Positions 1 to 6,618 of a stretch of 13,011 nt of DNA are shown piece by piece (positions within the stretch are counted from its first letter, which is position 1; every line of letters begins with the position of its first letter). The translations under genes were made by a program, and so were the position numbers. The stretch is from positions 1 through 13,011 of the forward strand of contig URRQ01000050.1 in the NCBI GenBank assembly GCA_900550235.1, given 5' to 3'. This DNA is from an uncultured Lachnospiraceae bacterium. GTDB taxonomy: Bacteria; Bacillota; Clostridia; Lachnospirales; Lachnospiraceae. The notes below the pieces were generated by a model. That model saw nothing but the letters and a program-made list of their open reading frames with translations. It was not told the DNA's origin and searched no databases.

Positions 1-29
1 AAAGACTAAAATCTACTTCGTTCTATTCA

Positions 30-52
30 AAGTGGAAATAAACTTTTCACTT
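30..52. repeat. Small hairpin upstream of tRNA-Leu
   Basis: AAGTGGAAA (30-38) can pair with TTTTCACTT (44-52) over 9 bp with one G.U pair and a 5-nt loop. It is not followed by a T-run on either strand, so it is at best a weak terminator of a gene lying outside the window. Apart from this hairpin I see no gene or site in bases 1-90. Confidence 0.3.
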
Positions 53-92
53 CACCAAATAAAGGTAGAGATTAAGGACATTTAAAAAGTAT

Positions 93-121
93 TTGACGAA
101 TGAAAAAAAAAGAGATATAAT
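93..121 (+). promoter_or_regulatory. Sigma-A promoter of tRNA-Leu
   Basis: A -35 box TTGACG (93-98) and a perfect -10 box TATAAT (116-121) are separated by 17 bp. The expected start point near 128 lies only a few bases before the mature tRNA 5' end at 134, as is usual for tRNA genes transcribed alone. This is seen directly; promoter activity is inferred from the consensus match. Confidence 0.85.
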
Positions 122-133
122 AATATACGGATT

Positions 134-216
134 GCGGAAGTGTCGGAATGGCAGACGAGCTAGATTCAGGTTCTAGTGTGGGTTACTACGTGTGGGTTCA
201 AGTCCCATCTTCCGCA
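134..216 (+). tRNA. tRNA-Leu (anticodon CAG)
   Basis: A full cloverleaf can be folded. The acceptor stem is GCGGAAG (134-140) with CTTCCGC (209-215) and discriminator A216. The anticodon arm is CTAGA/TCTAG with loop TTCAGGT, giving anticodon CAG at 167-169, which reads CUG. A long class II variable arm (177-191) pairs GTGG with CTAC, and the T arm (192-208) carries loop TTCAAGT. The long variable arm plus CAG anticodon identify leucine. No CCA is encoded. It has its own promoter and is followed at once by a long hairpin. Its 3' end is duplicated at 318-329, which suggests it once served as an integration target. Confidence 0.95.
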
Positions 217-270
217 CTGTATATAAGAGAAGGCCTCAGGGATATCCCTGAGGTCTTCTCTTATATACAG
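217..270 (+). terminator. Long perfect hairpin abutting tRNA-Leu
   Basis: Bases 217-243 and 244-270 are reverse complements across 27 bp, with a single G.U pair and a GATATC centre. It begins at the base after the tRNA discriminator. The position fits a tRNA transcript terminator, and the descending arm ends in a pyrimidine-rich stretch, but there is no uninterrupted T-run. The symmetry means it would act the same way from either side. A palindromic mobile scar is an alternative. Confidence 0.5.
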
Positions 271-317
271 ACCGAAGCGTGCCTAGTCCCCAAGAGTTCA
301 ATGTCTCCACTTTGCGC

Positions 318-329
318 CCCATCTTCCGC
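318..329 (+). repeat. 12-bp duplicate of tRNA-Leu 3' end (att-like)
   Basis: CCCATCTTCCGC at 318-329 is identical to the 3' end of the tRNA (204-215), covering part of the T stem and the whole 3' acceptor strand. Integrases of tyrosine-recombinase elements commonly use tRNA 3' ends as attB, leaving such direct repeats. The copy is 102 bp past the tRNA, and the next gene downstream is a broken antirepressor-type gene. The bases just before it (298-316) loosely resemble another decayed T-arm region. An attachment-site remnant is inferred; no integrase is present. Confidence 0.55.
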
Positions 330-340
330 TAGAAAGGAAG

Positions 341-382
341 AGAAAATCTTTTGTATAGAAGAGAAGGGTATTAAGATTTTCT
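341..382. repeat. 10-bp inverted repeat, wide loop
   Basis: AGAAAATCTT (341-350) and AAGATTTTCT (373-382) are perfect reverse complements with a 22-nt loop. No T-run follows on the plus strand. On the minus strand the hairpin is followed by a pyrimidine-rich stretch, so a weak minus-strand terminator is possible. It lies in a 440-bp region without a convincing gene, between the tRNA hairpin and the antirepressor remnant. Confidence 0.35.
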
Positions 383-400
383 AAAATAAGAAAATGTGGA

Positions 401-428
401 TTGACATTTTATACTTATATGCTATTAT
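401..428 (+). promoter_or_regulatory. Sigma-A-like promoter upstream of antirepressor remnant
   Basis: A perfect -35 box TTGACA (401-406) is followed after 16 bp by TATTAT (423-428), with a TG one base upstream of the -10 (extended -10). A transcript would start near 435 and run through about 220 bp without a clear gene before the TTG-started remnant at 658. The only short frame there (440-520) has no ribosome site. Confidence 0.55.
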
Positions 429-584
429 ATTAACAATTCATGCGGAATTCTATTCGCAAAAAATCAAGCCAAAAGGCATCTTTTAGTTCGGGCTCATTTT
501 CAGAGCGTATATCCGATTGAAAGAACACACAATTGAAAAGGAGTAAGGGAAATAAGAAAAGTAAGAGATTGAAAAATGTAATGC

Positions 585-640
585 TTGATGTACTGCTTAG
601 AGTTACTATTGTATAATAGTTGTTGTAAACAGTACATCAA
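585..640. promoter_or_regulatory. Symmetric 56-bp dyad around a TATAAT box
   Basis: Outer arms TTGATGTACTG (585-595) and CAGTACATCAA (630-640) are perfect 11-bp inverted repeats. An inner perfect pair ACTATT (605-610) and AATAGT (615-620) flanks GTAT. The two gaps are both 9 bp, so the whole block shares one axis of symmetry. A TATAAT (612-617) lies at the centre, and the ribosome site of the remnant gene starts a few bases later. No good -35 sits 16-18 bp upstream. It could be an operator pair over a promoter, or an RNA hairpin if transcribed from 401. Confidence 0.45.
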
Positions 641-657
641 CTCAAAGGAGGAATATT

Positions 658-1349
658 TTGGATAATGAAATTAAACTATTTGAGGGAAATCAAATTCGTT
701 CAGCTTGGGATAATGAGAAAGAAGAATGGTACTTTAGTGTAGTAGATATTGTCGCAATTTTGACTGATAGTGTAGATCCAAAGCAATATATAAAAAAAAT
801 GTGTTATCGTGATTTTGAACTTAATTCCAAGTGGGGTACAATTTGTACCCTAGTTAAAATGAAGGCAGCTGATGGTAAGATGAGAAATATCCAAGCTGCA
901 ACAATTGATGGTATTTTCCGTATCATACAATCAATTCCATCACCGAAAGCAGAACCATTTAAAATGTGGTTAGCTGAAGTTGGTAAAGAAAGAATTGATG
1001 AGATTATTGATCCAGAACTTACCATTGATCGAGCATTGGAAACATATGCGAAAAAAGGGTATTCAAAAGAATGGATTAACCAATGAAATTTCAAAAGCTT
1101 GGTTTGGTATGACTACAAGACAATATAAAGATTTAAAAGGACTTAAAAAGCAAAATCTAAGAGATAATATGTCAACTACAGAACTCATTCTTAAGAGGTG
1201 GTAATGTCGCAAAAGTTGCAAGAGAAACACTAGAAAAAGAAACTGGCGAACCAGTAATCACTTCAAAGAATGCAATCGATTTTGGCAAACTAATAGGAGA
1301 TGTAGTAAAAGAAATTCCCAATAGTAAAGAAGACGATAAAGCGGAATAG
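658..1349 (+). pseudogene. BRO-N domain antirepressor-like gene, broken
   Basis: Translation from TTG 658, behind an AAAGGAGG site (644-651), gives a BRO-N domain of the kind found in phage and mobile-element antirepressors (residues about 1-115, followed by IDEIIDPELTIDRALETYA). This frame stops at 1086. The protein resumes in frame +2 at about 1082 (NEISKAWFG through TELILK, stop 1204), then in frame +3 at about 1194 (RGGNVAKVARETLEKETGEP, stop TAG 1347-1349). From memory, intact relatives are roughly 270-290 aa with extra sequence at both joins, so two internal deletions are inferred rather than simple frameshifts. The first join lies in AACCAATGAA, which would allow slippage between short repeats. 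The N-terminal 142 aa could still be expressed as a lone BRO-N domain. It is probably a leftover of an element integrated at the adjacent tRNA-Leu. Confidence 0.75.
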
Positions 1350-1374
1350 AGCATGAAAATTGTATTAAGGATTA

Positions 1375-1412
1375 GAGGGGAGTTTACATATCATATGTTT
1401 TCTCCCCCTTTT
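1375..1412 (+). terminator. Terminator after antirepressor remnant
   Basis: GGGGAG (1377-1382) pairs with CTCCCC (1402-1407), with an inner ACATA/TATGT stem separated by a TTT/TTT internal loop. CTTTT (1408-1412) follows. It sits 27 bp after the last stop of the remnant. On the minus strand it lies just past the end of the DUF5107 gene but lacks a following T-run there. Confidence 0.55.
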
Positions 1413-1429
1413 CATTATGTTTGTGAAGT

Positions 1430-3376
1430 TTATAAGGAATGATAATTATATTTTTTTGGCAGGTGACCTTTTTCACCGTTTATTTTTTCATATACTTCTT
1501 CCCATAGAGAACCGAGTGAAGTTTCGCATTCTCTTAGGTCATCTAAAACCCAATGGTGTTCGTTTAGGTAATCAAGCACTTCTTTTTCCTGACCGGTTCG
1601 GGCGAGAGCAATGAGGTAGTTGAAAAGAACTCGGCTTTCTTCTGCAAGCTCTTTTGGAAGAGTATGATATAATTCTTTAACTTCTTCGTAACCTTCAGCT
1701 AGCAAAAGAACTTTAAGAGTTTCTTTTAAGTAGGAGAGGTCGTTTTTTCTCAATGCATACCCTTTTAAAATGAACTCAATCGCTCCATGATTTTTTTGAT
1801 TTTTTAGATAAATAACAGAGAGTCCGTGATAAGCCCAAGGGTTCGGTTCTAATGTCATGGATTCGATGAAACATTCAGTTGCTGCGTCTGTTTTATCCTT
1901 TTGGAAATAATAGAGTCCTAATTGATAAAAGGCATACCAATTTTCGTGATTGGTTGTTTGAATCGTTTCTTTTAATTTCTGAATAAAAACATCATCTGTC
2001 ATGAAATCATATGGAACTTCGGTTGGATTTTTTATAGGAAATCTTCCAGTTTCTAAAAATTCAATCCATTCTGTATACTGTGAAGACAGGATACCAAAAT
2101 CCAAATGAGGAGACAAAGGAGTTTCTCCTTTATGGGTGCGAAGAGCGTTTTCCAATGCCCCGTATCCATTTCCGGATTGAAGAAGTTTTGCCGGCTGTTT
2201 TGCAAGAGATTTCGTGTCGGCAAGTATTTTTTCCGGTTGTAAATCATGGATATTCTTTTCAACAATACAATTCACATCTTTCAAGGCAAGTTCATAAGGA
2301 TCGGTAGACACTTTTTCAGAAGTTTGAATAGCCCCATAGAACTCCATCCATTCCCAGGCTGTATGAGGAGCCATTGGAATACAACCATACTGTGTTTTTC
2401 CGAGTCCACCCTGGATTTCAATATAACGACCTGCATCTTCTGTTAGGAAGTTTTGCCAGTTATCGGAAGCTTCGTTGTTCCCCCAAGAGAAGAGTTTACG
2501 ACTCATAAGGCGGGATGTGGATAAGTGCAGGAGTCCGTACCCATATTTGTTGATATTTGCAATATATTTTGGGGATTCCTTTGGAATATTAAAAAAGTAA
2601 TCCACTTGATTTGGAATTTCTTTGTATTTACTAATATCAATTCCATTTACCATAGGAGTATCTACTTTATATACACCGTCTTCTCGGTTTGTATAGGCTT
2701 CTTTTGCCGGAACAATGATACGTCCTTCATCGTATTCCGGAACAGCTATATTGCTCCACCAATACATAGGAACCATTTCGTCAGTCTGGTTGAAAATCCT
2801 CATTCTGCAGTTTAAAAATCGATCTGTTTCTTCCAGCCAAAAATCCATTTGATAAGTGACTTTTCGAATTCTTTCGTATTCATACATACGAAGAACAGGA
2901 ATACCATTTTCTTTTTCTAATGTTGAAGTAAAAAGCGGTTCCATTGTAAATGGAGTATGCCCAATCATACTGATATTCCATTCAACGCCGCCGCTGAACC
3001 ATGCGTTACGGATTGCTAAATTGCTTGGGCGGATGACATCATTCGTATAAAGAAGATTTTTACCGGTAGCTTTATCTATGAGAGACCAGAGACGACCTCC
3101 GAATTCTGGAAGAAATACTGCTTTTAAGAAATCGTTTTCCAATATGGCGGTCTGAAGCTGTTTGTCGTGTAAGTTACGAGTATAGCTTGTGTACTGTCGA
3201 TAAGGAAAGGAAGTGAATAGTTTTCCATAACCTTCAAAGATTTCATCATCTTCATCAAGAAAAAATTGAGTTTTATTTTGTACATTGGAACTTGGAATCA
3301 GATCTGGGGTAGAAGTTTCGGTTCCAAGATCGCTTATGGTAAAAGTTTCTTTTTGAAAAGTCAATGTGGGTTTCAT
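1430..3376 (-). CDS. DUF5107 domain protein with C-terminal TPR repeats
   Basis: This is a 648-aa protein without signal peptide or membrane segments, so probably cytoplasmic. Residues about 45-330 match the DUF5107 type: GGRLWSLIDKATGKNLLY, the FSGGVEWNISMIGHTP block and WEWMEF. Established knowledge places this domain near galactose-mutarotase/carbohydrate-processing folds, but no reaction is assigned. Residues about 479-580 show TPR-like helical pairs (YAFYQLGLYYFQKDKTDAA, then AYHGLSVIYLKNQKNHGAI). I chose ATG 3374-3376 because AAAGGAGG lies 5 nt upstream. The frame stays open to 3553, but that extension has no ribosome site and would cross the promoter region. It is divergent from the decarboxylase-like gene and stands alone. 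A role in sugar or glycoconjugate handling is only a guess. Confidence 0.85.
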   Translation of the reverse strand: MKPTLTFQKETFTISDLGTETSTPDLIPSSNVQNKTQFFLDEDDEIFEGYGKLFTSFPYRQYTSYTRNLHDKQLQTAILENDFLKAVFLPEFGGRLWSLIDKATGKNLLYTNDVIRPSNLAIRNAWFSGGVEWNISMIGHTPFTMEPLFTSTLEKENGIPVLRMYEYERIRKVTYQMDFWLEETDRFLNCRMRIFNQTDEMVPMYWWSNIAVPEYDEGRIIVPAKEAYTNREDGVYKVDTPMVNGIDISKYKEIPNQVDYFFNIPKESPKYIANINKYGYGLLHLSTSRLMSRKLFSWGNNEASDNWQNFLTEDAGRYIEIQGGLGKTQYGCIPMAPHTAWEWMEFYGAIQTSEKVSTDPYELALKDVNCIVEKNIHDLQPEKILADTKSLAKQPAKLLQSGNGYGALENALRTHKGETPLSPHLDFGILSSQYTEWIEFLETGRFPIKNPTEVPYDFMTDDVFIQKLKETIQTTNHENWYAFYQLGLYYFQKDKTDAATECFIESMTLEPNPWAYHGLSVIYLKNQKNHGAIEFILKGYALRKNDLSYLKETLKVLLLAEGYEEVKELYHTLPKELAEESRVLFNYLIALARTGQEKEVLDYLNEHHWVLDDLRECETSLGSLWEEVYEKINGEKGHLPKKYNYHSL

Positions 3377-3418
3377 AATATCCTCCTTTACTGGAAATTG
3401 TAAATTCATATGATAGAT

Positions 3419-3427
3419 ATTATAGCA
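3419..3427 (-). promoter_or_regulatory. Extended -10 promoter for the DUF5107 gene
   Basis: On the minus strand TGCTATAAT occupies 3427-3419: a perfect TATAAT with a TG one base upstream. No good -35 box is visible 16-18 bp upstream, which is typical of extended -10 promoters. The distance to the ATG at 3376 leaves a leader of roughly 35-40 nt. Confidence 0.55.
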
Positions 3428-3488
3428 ATAAACTTGAGAAGAAACTACAGTATGAAGAGAGAAGTTTGTACGATTTTTTATGTCTTCG

Positions 3489-3517
3489 TTTTCATTTGGC
3501 AAGAACAATGTTACAAT
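3489..3517 (+). promoter_or_regulatory. Candidate promoter of the decarboxylase-holB cluster
   Basis: TTTTCA (3489-3494) and TACAAT (3512-3517) are spaced 17 bp apart, giving a start point near 3524 and a leader of about 23 nt before ATG 3547. The -35 match is only 4 of 6, so confidence is limited. It is the best sigma-A-like pair in the divergent gap 3377-3546. Confidence 0.45.
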
Positions 3518-3546
3518 AAGGAAAGAATTTAGAATAGGAGAACAGC

Positions 3547-4950
3547 ATGGCAAGCTTATATGATAAATTAATAGAATACAATAAGTCAGATTACTATGGA
3601 TTTCATATGCCGGGACACAAGAGAAATGGGAAAATGTTTGGAATCGGGCTTCCCTATGGAATTGATATCACTGAGATCACCGGATTTGATGACCTGCATC
3701 ATGCAGAGGATATTATAAAAAGAGCAGAAGAGAGAGCGGCCCGTCTTTATAAGGCAGAAGAAACCCATTTTCTTGTCAATGGAAGCACAGTAGGAATTCT
3801 AAGCGCTATTCTTGGCGTGACGAATCGGGGAGATAAGATTCTTGTGGCGAGAAATTGTCACAAATCTGTATATAATGCAATGGAGTTAAATGGTCTTAGA
3901 CCGATATATATCTATCCGGAATATGAAAAAAATTTACAAATAAATGGAGAAGTTTCTGGTGAAAAAATTGAAATTATGTTAAATGAGAATCCGGATGTCA
4001 AGGCAGTAATGATCGTATCTCCAACATATGACGGAGTGTTATCGGATGTGGAAAAGATTGCGCAGATTGTACATAAAAGGGGGATTCCTTTGATCGTAGA
4101 CGAGGCGCATGGTGCACATTTTGGATTTCACCCATATTTTCCGGAGAATTCTAATGTAAAAGGAGCAGATATTGTAATTCATAGTGTGCATAAGACTTTG
4201 CCATCACTTACACAAACTGCGTTAATCCACATAAACGGAGAAATTGTGGATAGAGAAAAAGTGCGAAAGTATCTTCACATGTTACAGTCCAGCAGTCCAT
4301 CGTATATTTTGATGGCATCGATTGATCGCTGTATGGAGTTATTAGAAAGTGAAGGGGATACGTTATTTGAGCTTTATGCACAGAGAATTGATGTATTGCG
4401 AACAGAATTACAAGGTTTGAAACATTTAGAGATTTTGCAAACAGAACAATTTGATCGGTCTAAATTCTTAATATCTGTGAAGAAAACCGGAATTACAAGC
4501 AAGAAACTTGCAGATATATTACTTCATACGTATCATCTTCAGATGGAGATGACAGGAGGAACATATGTATTGGCTATGACAGCGCTTGGAGATACGAAAG
4601 AAGGATTTGAACGGTTGAAAAGAGCGCTTTTTGAAATCGATCAAAGTCTTTCTGATGAGAAACAGGAGGATCATTTGCCGGTTGAGCTTCCAAAACTTCC
4701 ATTGGTGTGCACAAATGAAGAGATAGAGCGGAAAAAATGTGGAAATGAAGAATTGGTATTGTGGGAAGCGTCGATAGGCAGGATATCCACAGAATATGCT
4801 TATGTATATCCGCCCGGAATTCCTCTTATTGTGCCGGGAGAACAGATTACGCAGGAGGCGATTCAGGTGTTATCGCTGTATGCAGAGCTTGGCTTTTCGG
4901 TGGAAGGAATAAAAGTGGAAAACTATATTGGAGTGTTGAAAAATGGGTAA
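3547..4950 (+). CDS. Orn/Lys/Arg decarboxylase-family PLP enzyme (YaaO-like)
   Basis: This 467-aa protein has the fold-type I PLP layout of the Orn/Lys/Arg decarboxylase major domain. It opens with YGFHMPGHKRN, has the PLP-ring and phosphate region DEAHGAHFGFHP, and the Schiff-base motif SVHKTLPSLTQ with Lys at residue 216. It belongs to the short form without the N-terminal wing domain of the large inducible decarboxylases, close to Bacillus YaaO/SpeA in size and context. The C-terminal part (residues about 385-460) carries the usual PPGIPLIVPGE motif. It probably decarboxylates arginine, lysine or ornithine to feed polyamines, but the substrate cannot be read from the sequence. AGGAG lies 6 nt before the ATG. 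Its stop overlaps the next gene by 8 bp, implying translational coupling. Confidence 0.9.
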   Translation: MASLYDKLIEYNKSDYYGFHMPGHKRNGKMFGIGLPYGIDITEITGFDDLHHAEDIIKRAEERAARLYKAEETHFLVNGSTVGILSAILGVTNRGDKILVARNCHKSVYNAMELNGLRPIYIYPEYEKNLQINGEVSGEKIEIMLNENPDVKAVMIVSPTYDGVLSDVEKIAQIVHKRGIPLIVDEAHGAHFGFHPYFPENSNVKGADIVIHSVHKTLPSLTQTALIHINGEIVDREKVRKYLHMLQSSSPSYILMASIDRCMELLESEGDTLFELYAQRIDVLRTELQGLKHLEILQTEQFDRSKFLISVKKTGITSKKLADILLHTYHLQMEMTGGTYVLAMTALGDTKEGFERLKRALFEIDQSLSDEKQEDHLPVELPKLPLVCTNEEIERKKCGNEELVLWEASIGRISTEYAYVYPPGIPLIVPGEQITQEAIQVLSLYAELGFSVEGIKVENYIGVLKNG

Positions 4951-5527
4951 GATATTTTATTTAATGGGGAAAAGTTCTTCCGGTAAGGATACAATTTTTA
5001 AGAAAGTTCGTGAAGAAATCCCAGAATTAAAGACAATTGTTTTGTATACGACTCGACCAATCCGTGAAGGAGAGAAGAATGGAGTAGAGTATTATTTTAC
5101 AGATGAAAAACAAAAAGAAGAATTAGAAAAAGCGGGAAAATTGATCGAGTCCAGAACATATGATACTGTACATGGAAAATGGATCTATTTTACAGCAGAT
5201 GATGGACAGATTGATTTAGAAAGATATAATTATCTTGTGATTGGAACGTTAGTGTCCTATGAAAAGATGAAGGAGTATTTTGGAAGGGATGCTTTGGAGC
5301 CAATCTATATTGAAGTGGAAGATGGAGAAAGGCTTTTTCGTGCGCTTTTGAGAGAACGGCAGCAGGAAAAACCGAAGTATGCAGAGATGTGCAGAAGATT
5401 TTTGGCGGATTCAGAAGATTTTTCAGAAGAAAATCTGCAAAAATGTGGAATTATTCATCGGTATTATAATCAGGAAATGGAAGCGTGTATCAGAGAAATA
5501 GTTCTAGGTATTCGAGCCAAACTATGA
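4943..5527 (+). CDS. Guanylate-kinase-like P-loop protein
   Basis: This 194-aa protein has a P-loop GKSSSGKDT at residues 9-17 and the guanylate-kinase GMP-binding signature in TTRPIREGEKNGVEYYF (residues about 36-53). The usual Ser/Thr after the P-loop lysine is Asp followed by Thr, so it is not a textbook Gmk, which normally reads SGAGKGT. Known Gmk converts GMP to GDP; a paralogue with altered or regulatory activity is equally possible, because a canonical Gmk normally sits elsewhere in these genomes. The ATG lies inside the last codons of the decarboxylase gene with GGAG (4930-4933) upstream. In Bacillus the thymidylate kinase gene occupies this place before holB. No terminator follows, but 100 bp with a hairpin separate it from holB. 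Confidence 0.8.
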   Translation: MGKIFYLMGKSSSGKDTIFKKVREEIPELKTIVLYTTRPIREGEKNGVEYYFTDEKQKEELEKAGKLIESRTYDTVHGKWIYFTADDGQIDLERYNYLVIGTLVSYEKMKEYFGRDALEPIYIEVEDGERLFRALLRERQQEKPKYAEMCRRFLADSEDFSEENLQKCGIIHRYYNQEMEACIREIVLGIRAKL

Positions 5528-5537
5528 TATACTGATT

Positions 5538-5590
5538 ATGTATAAGATTTATCGCAGTCGAGAAGACTCCCACTTCTATAAGTGGTGAGT
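5538..5590 (+). repeat. Stable hairpin before holB, possible IS200/IS605 end relic
   Basis: ACTC-CCACTT (5566-5575) pairs with AAGTGG-(T)-GAGT (5580-5590): 10 bp with one bulged T and a CTAT loop. No T-run follows, so it is not an intrinsic terminator. The same bases lie in a 16-codon frame (5538-5588) ending REDSHFYKW. Hairpins overlapping the end of tnpB are typical of IS200/IS605 right ends, and the sequence looks like such an end to me from memory, but this is unverified. A regulatory leader hairpin for holB is the alternative. Confidence 0.35.
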
Positions 5591-5626
5591 TAATTACAAA
5601 TAGTAAACGAAGGGCATGGTGATAGT

Positions 5627-6616
5627 ATGAAGGGTTTCAAAGATGTCATTGGACATAACGACATAATTCAATATATTCAGAATGCAGTGACAGAAGGAAA
5701 AGTTTCGCAGGCATACATTCTGAATGGAGAACGTGGTTCAGGGAAGAAGATGCTGGCGAATTTATTTGCCATGACTTTACAGTGCGAGAAGGGCGGAAAA
5801 GAGCCGTGCGGCGAGTGTCATTCCTGTAAGCAGGCTATGAGTGGGAATAATCCGGATATTATTCGAGTGGAACATGAAAAGCCGAATACGATCAGCGTAG
5901 ATGATGTAAGAACGCAAATCAACAATGATGTGATGATCAAGCCGTATAGTTGTCCATACAAGATTTATATCATTCCGGATGCAGATCTTTTGTCAGTGCA
6001 GGCGCAGAATGCACTTCTTAAGACAATCGAAGAACCACCGGAGTATGTGGTCTTCTTCCTTTTGACAGAGAATGCGGACAGCTTGCTGCCAACCATTATG
6101 TCACGTTGTGTAATGTTAAAGCTTCGCAATATCAAGACTACATTGATTCGCAAATATTTGATGGAGTTTATGGGAGTTCCGGATTATCAGGCAGATATTT
6201 GTGCTGCTTTTGCACAAGGCAATATGGGACGGGCAATTATGCTTGCATCTTCTGAGCATTTTAATGAGATTAAGGAAGAAGCGCTTCAGCTTCTTCGTAA
6301 TATTAATGATATGGAAATATCAGATATTGTTGTTGCATTGAAGAAGATCAATACATATAAACTGGAGATTACAGATTATTTGGATATTATCATGATTTGG
6401 TATCGGGATGTGTTGATTTATAAGGCAACAAAGGACGTAAACGGAGTTGTGTTTGCGGATCAGTTAAAATATTTAAGAGAAAGAGCGAATAAGAGTTCCT
6501 ATGAGGGAATCGAGACAATCCTTGACAGCTTGGAAAAAGCAAAGGCTCGTTTGAAAGCCAATGTAAACTTTGATCTTGTCATGGAACTTTTATTGCTGAC
6601 TATAAAGGAGAACTAG
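5627..6616 (+). CDS. holB: DNA polymerase III delta' subunit
   Basis: This is the clamp-loader subunit delta', working with tau/gamma and delta to place the beta clamp on DNA. The 329-aa protein has the AAA+ N-terminal region. Its Walker A is degenerate, GERGSGKK (residues 34-41), with Lys replacing the Ser/Thr, as expected for a delta' that does not hydrolyse ATP. Four cysteines (53, 61, 64, 67) form the zinc module. NALLKTIEEPPE (128-139) and the SRC motif (159-161) are the family hallmarks. The C-terminal oligomerisation domain is all-helical. The start has no good AGGAGG: AAGG lies 13 nt upstream, and a five-codon frame (ATG 5616 to TGA 5630) ends on the start codon, so coupling is possible. 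RicT follows 2 bp after the stop. Confidence 0.95.
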   Translation: MKGFKDVIGHNDIIQYIQNAVTEGKVSQAYILNGERGSGKKMLANLFAMTLQCEKGGKEPCGECHSCKQAMSGNNPDIIRVEHEKPNTISVDDVRTQINNDVMIKPYSCPYKIYIIPDADLLSVQAQNALLKTIEEPPEYVVFFLLTENADSLLPTIMSRCVMLKLRNIKTTLIRKYLMEFMGVPDYQADICAAFAQGNMGRAIMLASSEHFNEIKEEALQLLRNINDMEISDIVVALKKINTYKLEITDYLDIIMIWYRDVLIYKATKDVNGVVFADQLKYLRERANKSSYEGIETILDSLEKAKARLKANVNFDLVMELLLLTIKEN

Positions 6617-6618
6617 AC

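Noticed and set aside
148..384. A 78-codon open frame running through the tRNA, the hairpin and the att-like copy.
   Set aside because: It begins inside the tRNA-Leu gene and has no ribosome site or family resemblance.
440..520. A 26-codon open frame starting ATG just downstream of the promoter at 401-428.
   Set aside because: No ribosome site precedes it, and its composition (Ser/Lys-rich) is unremarkable; the promoter could equally serve the longer transcript. It is too weak to call a gene.
3377..3553. A 59-residue N-terminal extension of the DUF5107 protein.
   Set aside because: The extension lacks a ribosome site, would contain the extended -10 promoter, and the AAAGGAGG before ATG 3376 fixes the start.
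5616..5630. A five-codon frame ATG-GTG-ATA-GTA-TGA overlapping the holB start.
   Set aside because: Too short to be evidence of a peptide; noted only as possible translational coupling.
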